Below are positions 7,335-14,320 of a DNA stretch of 21,846 nucleotides, piece by piece. Source of the DNA: Ectopseudomonas composti (GTDB taxonomy: Bacteria > Pseudomonadota > Gammaproteobacteria > Pseudomonadales > Pseudomonadaceae). The notes under the pieces were generated by a model. It searched no databases, was not told where the DNA came from, and saw nothing but the letters and a program-made list of their open reading frames with translations. The position numbers were made by a program, and so were the translations under genes. Each line of letters opens with the position of its first letter. Positions within the stretch are counted from its first letter, which is position 1. The DNA is taken from contig CAMPIF010000014.1 in the NCBI GenBank assembly GCA_946886245.1, positions 1 through 21,846 on the forward strand, written 5' to 3'.

Positions 7335-7484
7335 ATGAATGCACCCATGCAACTTCCCGAAGCCCAGCGCCAGCGCTGCGAGGTCTGGACCCGCGTGATG
7401 GGTTACCACCGTCCGGTGGCGGCCTTCAATCTCGGCAAGCAGTCCGAGCATCGCGAGCGCCAGCATTTCGCCGAGCCACGCTGA
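7335..7484 (+). CDS. Separate 49-residue glycyl-radical domain of class III RNR
   Basis: This small ORF encodes the part missing from NrdD. Its residues RCEVWTRVMGYHRPV followed by GKQSEH match the C-terminal glycyl-radical region of class III reductases (E. coli NrdD has RVCGYLG followed by FNAGKQEE). G23 in R-V-M-G-Y is the predicted radical glycine. A good Shine-Dalgarno, AAGGAG (7322-7327), lies seven bases before the ATG, so independent translation is likely. It is in the same frame as nrdD (start-to-start distance 2052 bases, 684 codons), with only the UGA at 7299-7301 between them, so read-through would give a fused protein. I infer that it binds NrdD and is activated by NrdG, whose gene follows. 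C15 could add to the NrdD zinc site. The homology is clear by eye; independent function is inference. Confidence 0.88.
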   Translation: MNAPMQLPEAQRQRCEVWTRVMGYHRPVAAFNLGKQSEHRERQHFAEPR

Positions 7485-7494
7485 GTCAGCCCGG

Positions 7495-7523
7495 AGCCCG
7501 GGCCATCGGTGATGGCCCGGGCT
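7495..7523 (+). terminator. Very strong hairpin between the glycyl-radical ORF and nrdG
   Basis: AGCCCGGGCCATC (7495-7507) pairs perfectly with its reverse complement (7511-7523) across a GGT loop, 13 base pairs beginning 10 bases after the stop codon. Only two T residues follow, so termination would be partial at best. It may act as an attenuator or RNA-stabilising element that lowers nrdG output relative to nrdD. The nrdG Shine-Dalgarno and start lie beyond it. Confidence 0.6.
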
Positions 7524-7552
7524 TCGCCATGTCCGCCATTGGAGCCACGAGC

Positions 7553-8275
7553 ATGCCTTCAGTGCCTTCGCGTCATGCCTTTCGCCCGCTGCGCATCGGC
7601 GGGCTGCAAGCCATGACCACCCTCGACTACCCCGATCATCTGGCCTGCGTACTGTTCTGCCAGGGCTGCGCCTGGCGTTGCCGCTACTGCCACAACCCGG
7701 AGCTGATCCGCTGCGGCGGCCCCACCGAATGGAGCTGGAACAAGGTGCTGGGCTTCCTGCGGCAGCGCCAGGGGTTGCTGCAGGCAGTGGTGTTCTCCGG
7801 TGGTGAGGCGACCCTGCAGCCGGCGCTGCCGTCCGCCATGCGCCGGGTGCGCGAGCTGGGCTTCAAGGTCGGCCTGCACAGCGCCGGGATCAAGCCGGCT
7901 TCCTTCGGTCGCGCGCTGGCGCACTGCGACTGGCTCGGTTTTGACGTCAAGGCGCTGGAGGAGGACGCGGCGCTGATCACCGGCGTCAGCGGCAGCGGCC
8001 AGGCCAACTGGACCAGCCTGGAGCTGCTGCTGGACAGCGGCGTGGACTACGAATGCCGCACCACGGTGCACTGGGATCTGTTCGACTGCCGGCGCCTGCA
8101 GCGCCTGGGCGAGCGTCTGGCGGCCCTTGGCGTGCGGCGCTTCGCCGTGCAGCTGGCGCGTCCGCAGCAGATGCTCGATGGCGAGCTGGGCGCGGCTGCC
8201 ACACCGGCTCAGGCCGCCGAACTCTGGCCTTACTTCGCCCAGCTGTTTGAGCGTTTCGAGCTACGCGCGGCCTGA
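7553..8275 (+). CDS. nrdG: NrdG-like glycyl-radical activase of anaerobic RNR
   Basis: Radical SAM activase expected to generate the glycyl radical of the class III reductase. The 240-residue protein has the CQGCAWRCRYCHNPEL motif: cluster ligands C39, C43, C46 (CxxxCxxC) preceded by C36, plus a GGE-type motif (FSGGEATL) and the LGFDVKAL strand. It is longer than E. coli NrdG (154 residues) and resembles the pseudomonad and Thermotoga-like activases. ATG 7553 has GGAG eight bases upstream; ATG 7529 is possible but less well placed, and the open frame further upstream to 7247 overlaps nrdD and is spurious. It follows the separate glycyl-radical ORF, its presumed substrate. Its stop is one base from the convergent ftrD stop. 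Confidence 0.9.
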   Translation: MPSVPSRHAFRPLRIGGLQAMTTLDYPDHLACVLFCQGCAWRCRYCHNPELIRCGGPTEWSWNKVLGFLRQRQGLLQAVVFSGGEATLQPALPSAMRRVRELGFKVGLHSAGIKPASFGRALAHCDWLGFDVKALEEDAALITGVSGSGQANWTSLELLLDSGVDYECRTTVHWDLFDCRRLQRLGERLAALGVRRFAVQLARPQQMLDGELGAAATPAQAAELWPYFAQLFERFELRAA

Positions 8276-8276
8276 C

Positions 8277-9644
8277 TCACCAGCCCCAGAACTGCAGCCA
8301 CCAGCCATAGCCGATCAGGGCGTTGCCCAGCAGCAGCGCGCCGACCGGTACGGCACGGCGCCAGCCGGGCAGGGCGGCGCTCACCCGCCAGCCCAGCCAC
8401 AGGCTCCAGGCCATGGCCAGGACCAGCAGGGCCCCCCGCGCCTGGCCGACCCAGAGCAGTTCCAGTCCTTCGTAGCGCAGCAGCTTCACCGTGGTCGCCG
8501 AGAGGCCGAGAAACAGCCCGGCGGCGCCGGTCGGTACCAGGCACAGCGCCAGATGGCGGGTGAACTGCAGCGAGCGCCCGACCAGGCGTGCGCCGGCATG
8601 CAGCAGCAGGTGCAGGCCGCCGCCCAGCAGCAGGGCGCTGCCACCCAGATACAGGCAGATACCCAGGCCGTCGAGCCAGGTGAAGGCATCATTGAGTTGC
8701 GGGTAATGGGTCAGCAGCCACCAGGGCGCATCGGCCTGCAGCAGCCACAGCTGCCCGTGTTCTACCAGCCATTCGGCCAGCGTCTGCTTGAGGGCGATGA
8801 ACCAGGGGCTGAGCGTCCACTGGAAGGCGCCCATGGCCAGGCCGATCACCCCGTACAGCAGCAGGATGACTTCCCAGCGGTTGTCTGGAGTATTGCCGAA
8901 ACGCACGATCTCCTCGCTGCCGGAGCGGGCGATCAGACGCACCGCGTCGCGCTGGCCGCTGCAGCGCCCGCAAGCATGGCAGGCCGAGGCGCCGCGCATG
9001 CGGCGGATGTCCAGCAGCGGCGCGCAGTTGGGCGGCGGCAGGTGCGGCGGCGGGTTGGCCTGCCAGCGCTGCTCATCCACCCGGAAGTGCATGGGCGCGA
9101 GCTTGGCTAGCAGGGCGAACACGCCACTGACCGGGCACAGGTAGCGGCACCACACGCGCTTGCCGCGGCCGTACAGCCAGCCGACCAGTATGGCCGCCAG
9201 GGTCGAGCCGCCGAGGATCAGCAGCGCCGCCTGGGCGTAGTCGTACACGCTGATCAGCTGGCCGTAGAGCGTGGTGAGCAGAAAACCCAGGGTCGGCCAG
9301 CCGCCCCAGCGCATCCAGCGCGGCACACCGCCGCCGCGGCCATGGCGACTGGCCCACTCGCTGAGCGCCCCCTCGGGGCACAGCAGGCCGCACCACAGGC
9401 GGCCGAACAGCACCACCGAGAGCAGTACGAAGGGCCACCAGAGCCCCCAGAAGACGAACTGCGCCAGCAGGGTCAGGTCGTCCAGCAGGCGCGCCTGACC
9501 ATCCGGCAGCGGCAGCCAGGCGGGAATCACCAGCAGCAAGGCGTACAGCAGCACCACGGCCCATTGCAGGCGGCGGATCAGGCCAGCATGGCGCCGCAGC
9601 GCCGCGCCGAAGGCGCCCAGCCGGCGATCCAGCGCGGCTTTCAT
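8277..9644 (-). CDS. ftrD: FtrD-like membrane polyferredoxin of ferrous iron uptake
   Basis: Integral membrane iron-sulfur protein of 455 residues, last gene of the iron operon. About eight or more hydrophobic segments surround cysteine motifs: WCGLLCP (C85, C89), WCRYLCP (C166, C170) and CHACGRC (C222, C225, C228) with C207 just before it as a possible fourth ligand. The paired CxxxCP motifs are shared with NapH, NosR and CcoG-type proteins. In Bordetella and Brucella FtrABCD systems the polyferredoxin FtrD is thought to take electrons from Fe(II) oxidation at the permease. The start overlaps the ftrC stop (ATGA). The name rests on the neighbours; taken alone it would be a 4Fe-4S membrane protein. 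Confidence 0.85.
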   Translation of the reverse strand: MKAALDRRLGAFGAALRRHAGLIRRLQWAVVLLYALLLVIPAWLPLPDGQARLLDDLTLLAQFVFWGLWWPFVLLSVVLFGRLWCGLLCPEGALSEWASRHGRGGGVPRWMRWGGWPTLGFLLTTLYGQLISVYDYAQAALLILGGSTLAAILVGWLYGRGKRVWCRYLCPVSGVFALLAKLAPMHFRVDEQRWQANPPPHLPPPNCAPLLDIRRMRGASACHACGRCSGQRDAVRLIARSGSEEIVRFGNTPDNRWEVILLLYGVIGLAMGAFQWTLSPWFIALKQTLAEWLVEHGQLWLLQADAPWWLLTHYPQLNDAFTWLDGLGICLYLGGSALLLGGGLHLLLHAGARLVGRSLQFTRHLALCLVPTGAAGLFLGLSATTVKLLRYEGLELLWVGQARGALLVLAMAWSLWLGWRVSAALPGWRRAVPVGALLLGNALIGYGWWLQFWGW

Positions 9645-10489
9645 GCCACGCTCCGTTCGCCCTCAGCCTGCCGGGGCGCGTGTCGCCAACACCAGGCGAG
9701 TAGCCAGAAGCCGCCCAGCAGCAGTGCGGCGGCGGCCGACGGCATGGCCCGGTAGCCGGTCAGGCCGGCGATCAGCCCGCCCAGGCGCGAGCCATCGTCG
9801 AGCCAGGCCGAGCTGTCCCACAGCGGGTCGCCCAGCCAGGCATACAGCTGCTCGGGCAGGTCCATGCCCATCAGCTGGCCGCTGGCGCGGTCCAGGGCGT
9901 TCATCAGCATGGCGCCGCCGAGCAGGAGCAACAGGGTCTCGCTGATGGCGAAGAAGCGCCGCCAGTCGAGCAGGCGGCTGCCGGCCTGCAGCAAGGCGAA
10001 GCTGGCCGCGCCGAGCAGCCCACCGAGCAAGGCACCGCCGAGCATCTGCGAGGCGCTGGCGGAGCCGCTCGCACCATAGAGGAAGATGGCGATCTCACTG
10101 CCTTCGCGGGCCACGGCCAGGGCCGCCAGCAGCGCCAGGGCGGCATGCCGGCCCTGACTCACGGCCTGCTCGGCACGGCTTTCCAGGTCATGGCGCAACT
10201 GGCGGCCGTTGCGCGTCATCCACACCACCATCTGCAGCACCAGCAGGCTGGCCAGGGCGCTCATGGCCGCCTGGAACCACTCGCCGGCCGGGCCGCTCAT
10301 CCAGTTGCCGGCCAGCAGCATCAGGGTCGCCAGCAGGCCGGCCAGCGCCACACCCCCGGCCACGCCGGCCCAGAGCAGGCGCAGGTGCCGGCGTCGCTGC
10401 GGCTGGCGACTCAGCCAGGCATACAGCAAGCCGATGACCAGCAGGGCCTCGACGCTCTCGCGCCAGACGATCAGAAGAGCCTGTTCCAT
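9641..10489 (-). CDS. ftrC: FtrC, FTR1-family iron permease
   Basis: Inner-membrane high-affinity iron permease of 282 residues with about seven transmembrane helices. Both REXXE iron-binding motifs of the FTR1/EfeU family are present: RESVE at residues 10-14 in the first helix and REGSE at 128-132 in the fourth. The gene lies 9 bases after ftrB and overlaps ftrD by four, so the operon is tightly packed. It probably moves iron that FtrB has oxidised. The motifs make the family certain; the Ftr name comes from the neighbours, since EfeUOB would need EfeO and a DyP-type peroxidase, which are absent here. Confidence 0.93.
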   Translation of the reverse strand: MEQALLIVWRESVEALLVIGLLYAWLSRQPQRRRHLRLLWAGVAGGVALAGLLATLMLLAGNWMSGPAGEWFQAAMSALASLLVLQMVVWMTRNGRQLRHDLESRAEQAVSQGRHAALALLAALAVAREGSEIAIFLYGASGSASASQMLGGALLGGLLGAASFALLQAGSRLLDWRRFFAISETLLLLLGGAMLMNALDRASGQLMGMDLPEQLYAWLGDPLWDSSAWLDDGSRLGGLIAGLTGYRAMPSAAAALLLGGFWLLAWCWRHAPRQAEGERSVA

Positions 10490-10498
10490 ACCTATTCC

Positions 10499-10819
10499 TT
10501 ACTGTGCCTCGATGAAGCCGCCGGGCAGATCGAGGTGGAATTCGTCGAAGAAGCCATAGCGCCCCGGCTTGAGCGGGTGGATCACCACGAAGGAGCTGAC
10601 GCCAGGGCCGAGCACCTTTTCCACCCGCAGGGGCAGGCTCTCGAACTCCACCGGTCCCTGGCCACGGTTGTGCACGATGACCTTGAAGCGCTGGCCGGCG
10701 GGCACCAGCAGGCTGGCCGGGGTGAAGTGGCCGTCGCGAATCTCCAGCTGGTAGCTGGGCAGCGGCGCTCCCGCCGCCGGCAGGACCAGCGCGAGGAGGA
10801 GGGCGGGGAGGGTTCTCAT
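10499..10819 (-). CDS. ftrB: FtrB-like periplasmic cupredoxin
   Basis: Small exported cupredoxin-fold protein of 106 residues. A signal peptide (residues 1-18, ending AAGA) precedes a single beta-rich domain with GHFTPASLLVPAG, VIVHNRG and the closing PGRYGFFDEFH. In FtrABCD systems FtrB is proposed to oxidise Fe(II) at the permease. No mature-chain Cys is present, so it is not a classical blue copper site; His, Glu and Met residues would have to bind metal. The start ATG at 10819 sits 32 bases after the ftrA stop with a GGAG-type ribosome binding site; longer open frame upstream overlaps ftrA and is spurious. Confidence 0.85.
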   Translation of the reverse strand: MRTLPALLLALVLPAAGAPLPSYQLEIRDGHFTPASLLVPAGQRFKVIVHNRGQGPVEFESLPLRVEKVLGPGVSSFVVIHPLKPGRYGFFDEFHLDLPGGFIEAQ

Positions 10820-10851
10820 GGTCGGTCTCCTGCGAGGGCGCGCCGGCGGCG

Positions 10852-11388
10852 TCAGTAGCCGCCTTTCTTGCCGATGCCGGCGTAGGTGAAGCTGTAGGTC
10901 AGTTCGCAGGGCTCGAACCAGGCTGCCACGCCGGTCTCCTTGTCGGTGTGGCGGCCGAAGGCGTGCTGGTGATGGCCGCCGGGTGGCGCTACGCGGTAGG
11001 TCAGTCGGTACTGACCGGGGCCATCCAGCTTGACGTTGTCGCCGTAGTGCGGGCCGTCGCTGGCGACCATGGCGTGGAAGTCGCCCTGGATGGCCTTGTC
11101 GCTGCCCAGCCGTTGCAGGCGGTAGGAGATCGACAGATAGGGCACGAAGCTGCCTTCCTGGAAGCCGTGGCGGTTGTTCTCCAGGGCGCTGATGTCCGCC
11201 TCCATGTGCACGTCGGACTCGGCGGCCGGGCGCATCATGCCGGGCGGGTCCATCTCGATCGGCTGCAGGTACACCGCGCCAACCTCCATGCCGGCGCACT
11301 GCTGAGGTTCGCCGATGGGGTACTCGCGGGCCGAGGCGAGGGGGATGGCGAACAGGGCGAAGAGCGGGAACAGGGCGAGTGGTTTCAT
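10852..11388 (-). CDS. ftrA: FtrA, periplasmic iron-binding protein (P19/Tp34 family)
   Basis: First gene of the ferrous-iron operon. The 178-residue precursor has a signal peptide (1-20, cut after ASA) and a P19/Tp34 domain: DVHMEADISALE, GSFVPYLSISYRL, DGPHYGDNVKL, and a His-rich HHQHAFGRH stretch near residues 139-147. Likely Fe/Cu ligands by analogy with Campylobacter P19 are E35, H61, E63, M107, H114 and a histidine of the HHQH cluster. C31 and C161 may form a disulfide. ATG 11388 was chosen because the signal peptide begins there and an AAGGAA lies nine bases upstream; an open extension to 11448 has no such signal. A Fur-like site lies upstream, so iron control is likely. Confidence 0.9.
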   Translation of the reverse strand: MKPLALFPLFALFAIPLASAREYPIGEPQQCAGMEVGAVYLQPIEMDPPGMMRPAAESDVHMEADISALENNRHGFQEGSFVPYLSISYRLQRLGSDKAIQGDFHAMVASDGPHYGDNVKLDGPGQYRLTYRVAPPGGHHQHAFGRHTDKETGVAAWFEPCELTYSFTYAGIGKKGGY

Positions 11389-11445
11389 GCTGCGGACTTC
11401 CTTAGCGGGGAATGTTGGCGGCAGCTTAGGAAGCCCGAAACTAAT

Positions 11446-11466
11446 CAATAATGATTCTTGTCAATT
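11446..11466. promoter_or_regulatory. Possible Fur box upstream of ftrA
   Basis: An A/T-rich patch in an otherwise GC-rich region. AATAATGAT followed by TCTTGTCAAT matches the 19-base Fur consensus at about 11 positions, with the TAATGAT core intact. It includes the palindrome AATCA-ATAA-TGATT (11443-11456). It lies 58 bases upstream of the ftrA start, also facing the small + strand ORF at 11563. The partial match keeps this tentative. Confidence 0.4.
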
Positions 11467-11562
11467 TTATCCGGCACATAAGTGATACCCAGATGGAGGT
11501 ATGGCTCTGTGCGGTGGGATAGGTGATCTTGCCGAGCCACCCAATAGCCCGGAGCCCGCCCC

Positions 11563-11763
11563 GTGACGGACCAGGATGCATTGCTGACGGCAGTTTTGCT
11601 TACCCACCGCAACCAGGTTGCCCTGGCAGAGTCGGTGCAACTGATCTCCCGCTGGTTCCAGCAGAATGGGCTGCCGACCATGACCGAGGAGCTGCAGGTG
11701 CACATGGAACAGGTGGTAAGCAATTCACTGCATATCAACCAACTGCTTGAAGGGCTTGAATAG
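11563..11763 (+). CDS. Small helical protein of unknown function
   Basis: I do not recognise this 66-residue protein. It begins with GTG, preceded at eight bases by GGAG, and reads as a compact, acidic, mostly helical chain: LLTAVLLTHRNQVALAESVQLIS, then a WFQQNGLP turn, then TEELQVHMEQVVSNSLHINQLLEGL. There is no signal peptide, membrane helix or Cys. It is transcribed away from ftrA, and mobA follows 194 bases later. Coding is supported by the ribosome binding site and amphipathic heptad-like leucine spacing, but a chance ORF cannot be excluded. Confidence 0.6.
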   Translation: MTDQDALLTAVLLTHRNQVALAESVQLISRWFQQNGLPTMTEELQVHMEQVVSNSLHINQLLEGLE

Positions 11764-11887
11764 AGACCGTTTAGCAGCCTTCAGGGCCTGATGGCCTCTG
11801 CTTGTACAGGCTGACAGCAGTTGCATCTGATCGATGCCGGTCTTCGCTGATGTCAGGGCGACTGAATACGCAGCAGAGGCTTCTCTC

Positions 11888-11901
11888 TTGACCTGGGTCA
11901 T
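11888..11901. promoter_or_regulatory. Weak FNR/Dnr-like palindrome upstream of mobA
   Basis: TTGACCTGGGTCAT matches 7 of 10 fixed positions of TTGAT-N4-ATCAA and contains the perfect palindrome TGACC-TG-GGTCA. The centre is about 63 bases before the mobA start, but no good -10 sits at the expected distance. Anaerobic control would suit mobA-nnrS. Tentative. Confidence 0.3.
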
Positions 11902-11908
11902 GCAGTCC

Positions 11909-11929
11909 CATGCTGCACAAGACAGCATG
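11909..11929. promoter_or_regulatory. Inverted repeat in the mobA leader
   Basis: CATGCTG (11909-11915) and CAGCATG (11923-11929) are exact reverse complements separated by seven bases. It lies 28 bases before the mobA start and could be an operator or a leader hairpin. The rest of 11764-11957 shows no gene. Confidence 0.4.
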
Positions 11930-11957
11930 TATTCGAGAGTTCGCTGGAGAGGCGCAG

Positions 11958-12575
11958 ATGCGAGATGGGTGTTCCGGGCTGGTTCTGAGCGGTGGTCAGG
12001 GTACGCGCATGGGCGGGGCGGACAAGGGGCTGATGCCGTGGTGCGGCAGGCCGATGGTCGAGTGGGTCTGCCGGCAGATGCGCCCCTTGGTTGGTGAACT
12101 GGCCATTTCCTGCAATCGCAACGTGGAGAGCTATGCCGCGTTCTGTGACCGTACGCTGAGCGATGCTCACACCGGCTATCCGGGGCCCCTGGCCGGTATC
12201 CTCGCCGGGCTACGCTCCCTGTGCGGCACGCATCTGCTGGTCGCCCCCTGTGACCTGCCCGCCATTGAGCAGGAGCTGCTGCGCGAACTGCAGCAGCTCG
12301 CACTTGCGCATTCCGGGCGGATCGCCGTGGTGCGTCAGGGTGAAAGGCTGCAGCCGCTACTCTGCGTGCTACCGCGTACCCTGCTGGCTGCGGTCGAGTC
12401 CGCGTGGACAGCCGGCGAGCGCAGTCCGAGCCGCCTGTGGCAGCGCCTGGGTACCTGCGAGCTGGCCTGTCGGGAAGACGATCCGCGCCTGCTCAACTTC
12501 AATTGTCCTGAGGTGCTGCTGGCGGCCCGCCAGTCGGCCCACGGTGAATGGGGAAGCTATGTTGATCATCGATAA
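11958..12575 (+). CDS. mobA: MobA, molybdenum cofactor guanylyltransferase
   Basis: Transfers GMP from GTP to molybdopterin to form the guanine dinucleotide cofactor used by NarG. The 205-residue protein opens with LVLSGGQGTRMGGADKG (residues 8-24), the nucleotide-binding signature of MobA, followed by GPLAG (76-80) and the metal-binding VAPCDLP (D99). ATG 11958 is favoured because GGAGAGG ends six bases upstream; the frame is open 16 codons further but with no ribosome site. The last 17 bases overlap nnrS, implying translational coupling. With moaA and moaC this gives part of a cofactor supply for anaerobic respiration. Confidence 0.93.
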   Translation: MRDGCSGLVLSGGQGTRMGGADKGLMPWCGRPMVEWVCRQMRPLVGELAISCNRNVESYAAFCDRTLSDAHTGYPGPLAGILAGLRSLCGTHLLVAPCDLPAIEQELLRELQQLALAHSGRIAVVRQGERLQPLLCVLPRTLLAAVESAWTAGERSPSRLWQRLGTCELACREDDPRLLNFNCPEVLLAARQSAHGEWGSYVDHR

Positions 12576-13743
12576 GCGCAAGGCCATGGCCGTTGCGCCG
12601 ATTCTGCGCCTGGGTTTCCGGCCCTTTTTTCTGCTCGGCGCCGTGCTGGCCGCGCTGGCCATTCCGGTGTGGATCGCCGCCTTGCAGGGCTGGGCGCTAC
12701 CGGCGCCGGTGGGGGGCTGGCTAGCCTGGCACCGGCATGAACTGGTGTTCGGCTTTGCCGGTGCCATCATCGCCGGCTTTCTGCTCACGGCGGTGCAGAC
12801 CTGGACCGGCCGGCCGAGTCTTTCCGGACGGCCGCTGGCCCTGCTGGTCGGGCTCTGGCTGCTGGGGCGGCTGAGCTGGTGGCTGCCCTCGGCCTGGCTC
12901 TTGCTGCTGTTCAATCTGGCGTTTCTGCTCGCGGTGGCTGGGATCATGGCGCGGCTGCTGTGGGCCGTGCGGCAGCGGCGCAACTATCCCATCGTGCTGG
13001 TGCTCATGCTGCTGGCCGCGGTCGACCTGCTGAGCCTGTTCGGCGTGCTGCTGCAGCACGACGCCTGGCAGCGCCAGGGTAGCCAGGCGGCGATCTGGCT
13101 GGTGGCGGCGATGATGACGCTGATCGGCGGGCGGGTGATTCCCTTCTTTACCCAGCGTGGCCTCGGTCGGCTGGAGATGGTGCAGCCCTGGGCCTGGCTG
13201 GATCTGGCGCTGCTGGTCGGTACGCTTCTTCTGGCGCTGCTGACGGGCTCAGGCCTGCTGCTGCAGCCGCACTGGGGCGGCGCGGTTCTGCTGCTGGCCC
13301 TGGGGCTGGGGCACGGCATTCGCCTGGGGCGCTGGTTCGATCGTGGGCTGTTGCGAGTACCGTTGTTGTGGTCGCTGCACCTGGCCTATGCCTGGATGGT
13401 GCTGGCCTGCCTGGGCCTGGCGCTCTGGCATGCCGGCGTGGCAGTACCCTTCAGCCAGGTGCTGCACGCGCTGACGGTAGGGGCCATGGCTGGGCTGATT
13501 CTGGCCATGCTGGCGCGGGTCTCGCTGGGCCATACCGGCCGGCCGCTGGAGTTGCCGCGAGGCTTTGCCGTCGCCTTCGCGTTGCTCAACCTGGCGGCGC
13601 TACTGCGGGTGCTGGGCGTTTCCTTCGCCTATCAGCCCGCCCTGTGGTTGGCGGCGCTGGCTTGGGTGTTGGCCTTCGCGCAGTTTCTCTTCTGCTACGG
13701 CCCCATGCTCTGTCGCACGCGTGCCGATGGCCATCCAGGCTAG
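12559..13743 (+). CDS. nnrS: NnrS, heme/copper membrane protein linked to nitric oxide
   Basis: Polytopic membrane protein of 394 residues with about twelve hydrophobic segments. NnrS proteins bind heme and copper and are induced by NO in denitrifiers; they ease NO stress by a route that is not settled. Family marks seen here are LRLGFRPFFLLGA near the N-terminus, WHRHELVFGFAGAIIAGFLLTA with its histidines, TWTGRPSLSGRPL, and the late AMLARVSLGHTGRPL. ATG 12559 lies inside the end of mobA with GGGGAA upstream; the open frame from 12163 is a mobA shadow. A CopD-like gene follows after nine bases, so the three genes are probably one operon. Confidence 0.93.
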   Translation: MLIIDKRKAMAVAPILRLGFRPFFLLGAVLAALAIPVWIAALQGWALPAPVGGWLAWHRHELVFGFAGAIIAGFLLTAVQTWTGRPSLSGRPLALLVGLWLLGRLSWWLPSAWLLLLFNLAFLLAVAGIMARLLWAVRQRRNYPIVLVLMLLAAVDLLSLFGVLLQHDAWQRQGSQAAIWLVAAMMTLIGGRVIPFFTQRGLGRLEMVQPWAWLDLALLVGTLLLALLTGSGLLLQPHWGGAVLLLALGLGHGIRLGRWFDRGLLRVPLLWSLHLAYAWMVLACLGLALWHAGVAVPFSQVLHALTVGAMAGLILAMLARVSLGHTGRPLELPRGFAVAFALLNLAALLRVLGVSFAYQPALWLAALAWVLAFAQFLFCYGPMLCRTRADGHPG

Positions 13744-13752
13744 GGAGGCAAG

Positions 13753-14193
13753 ATGCTCTACCTGTTGCTTAAGTTCGTTCACCTGAGTGCCGCAGCCTTC
13801 TTCATTGGTGGGGTGTTCTTCGAGGTGATGATCCTCAGTCGCGCCGCCAGGCAACTGGACGAGGCGCCGCGCGCGCAGTTATCCAAGGCGCTCGGACAGC
13901 GCGCGCGCCAGGTCATGCACTGGGTGGTGTTGGCGCTCTATGGCGCGGGCATCGGCCTGGCCTGGCATTACCGCGCCGCGCTCGCGCAACCTTTCGCCAG
14001 CAGCTTCGGCACCCTGCTGACGCTGAAGATCTGCCTGGCGCTGAGCATCCTCGGCCACTTCCTCTTCGTAGTCTTCCTGATGCGCAGCGGACGCATGACG
14101 CCCGCGCGCTCGCGACTGATCCACCTCAGTGTGTTGGTGCAGATGCTCGCCATCCTGTTTCTGGCCAAAGCGATGTTCCTGCTCAGTTGGTGA
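13753..14193 (+). CDS. CopD-like small integral membrane protein
   Basis: 146-residue protein with four predicted membrane helices. Histidines lie in or next to helices at H10 (KFVHLSAAAFFIGG), H56 (QVMHWVV), H102 (LGHFLFV) and H124 (LIHLSVL), a pattern like CopD-domain and other diheme four-helix proteins, so heme b or copper binding is plausible. GGGAGG lies five bases before the ATG. It follows nnrS by nine bases, which suggests a joint role in NO or metal handling; that is inference. The exact family name is uncertain. Confidence 0.75.
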   Translation: MLYLLLKFVHLSAAAFFIGGVFFEVMILSRAARQLDEAPRAQLSKALGQRARQVMHWVVLALYGAGIGLAWHYRAALAQPFASSFGTLLTLKICLALSILGHFLFVVFLMRSGRMTPARSRLIHLSVLVQMLAILFLAKAMFLLSW

Positions 14194-14320
14194 GTGCTGG
14201 CGATGATCCTGGTCAAGAAGTGGCGGGCCTGATGCAGGGCCATCCGCGCCATCCAGCTTGGTTCTGATACGCGGCCATCGCGCCTAGCCTGTGGGAATTA
14301 CCTAGCATGAGGATGCCCCG

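Noticed and set aside
6051..7466. 471-codon open frame on the minus strand across nrdD
   Set aside because: It is antisense to the clearly coding nrdD and its composition (His/Gln/Ala-rich, no domain) is that of a shadow frame in GC-rich DNA.
7247..7552. N-terminal extension of nrdG from an upstream start
   Set aside because: It overlaps nrdD and the whole glycyl-radical ORF in another frame and shows no NrdG similarity; ATG 7553 has a ribosome site and starts the family homology.
9641..10489. EfeUOB iron system instead of Ftr
   Set aside because: The permease would fit, but no EfeO or DyP-type peroxidase is adjacent; P19, cupredoxin and polyferredoxin neighbours fit FtrABCD.
12163..12558. 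N-terminal extension of NnrS
   Set aside because: It is an out-of-frame reading of mobA; the NnrS match begins after 12559.
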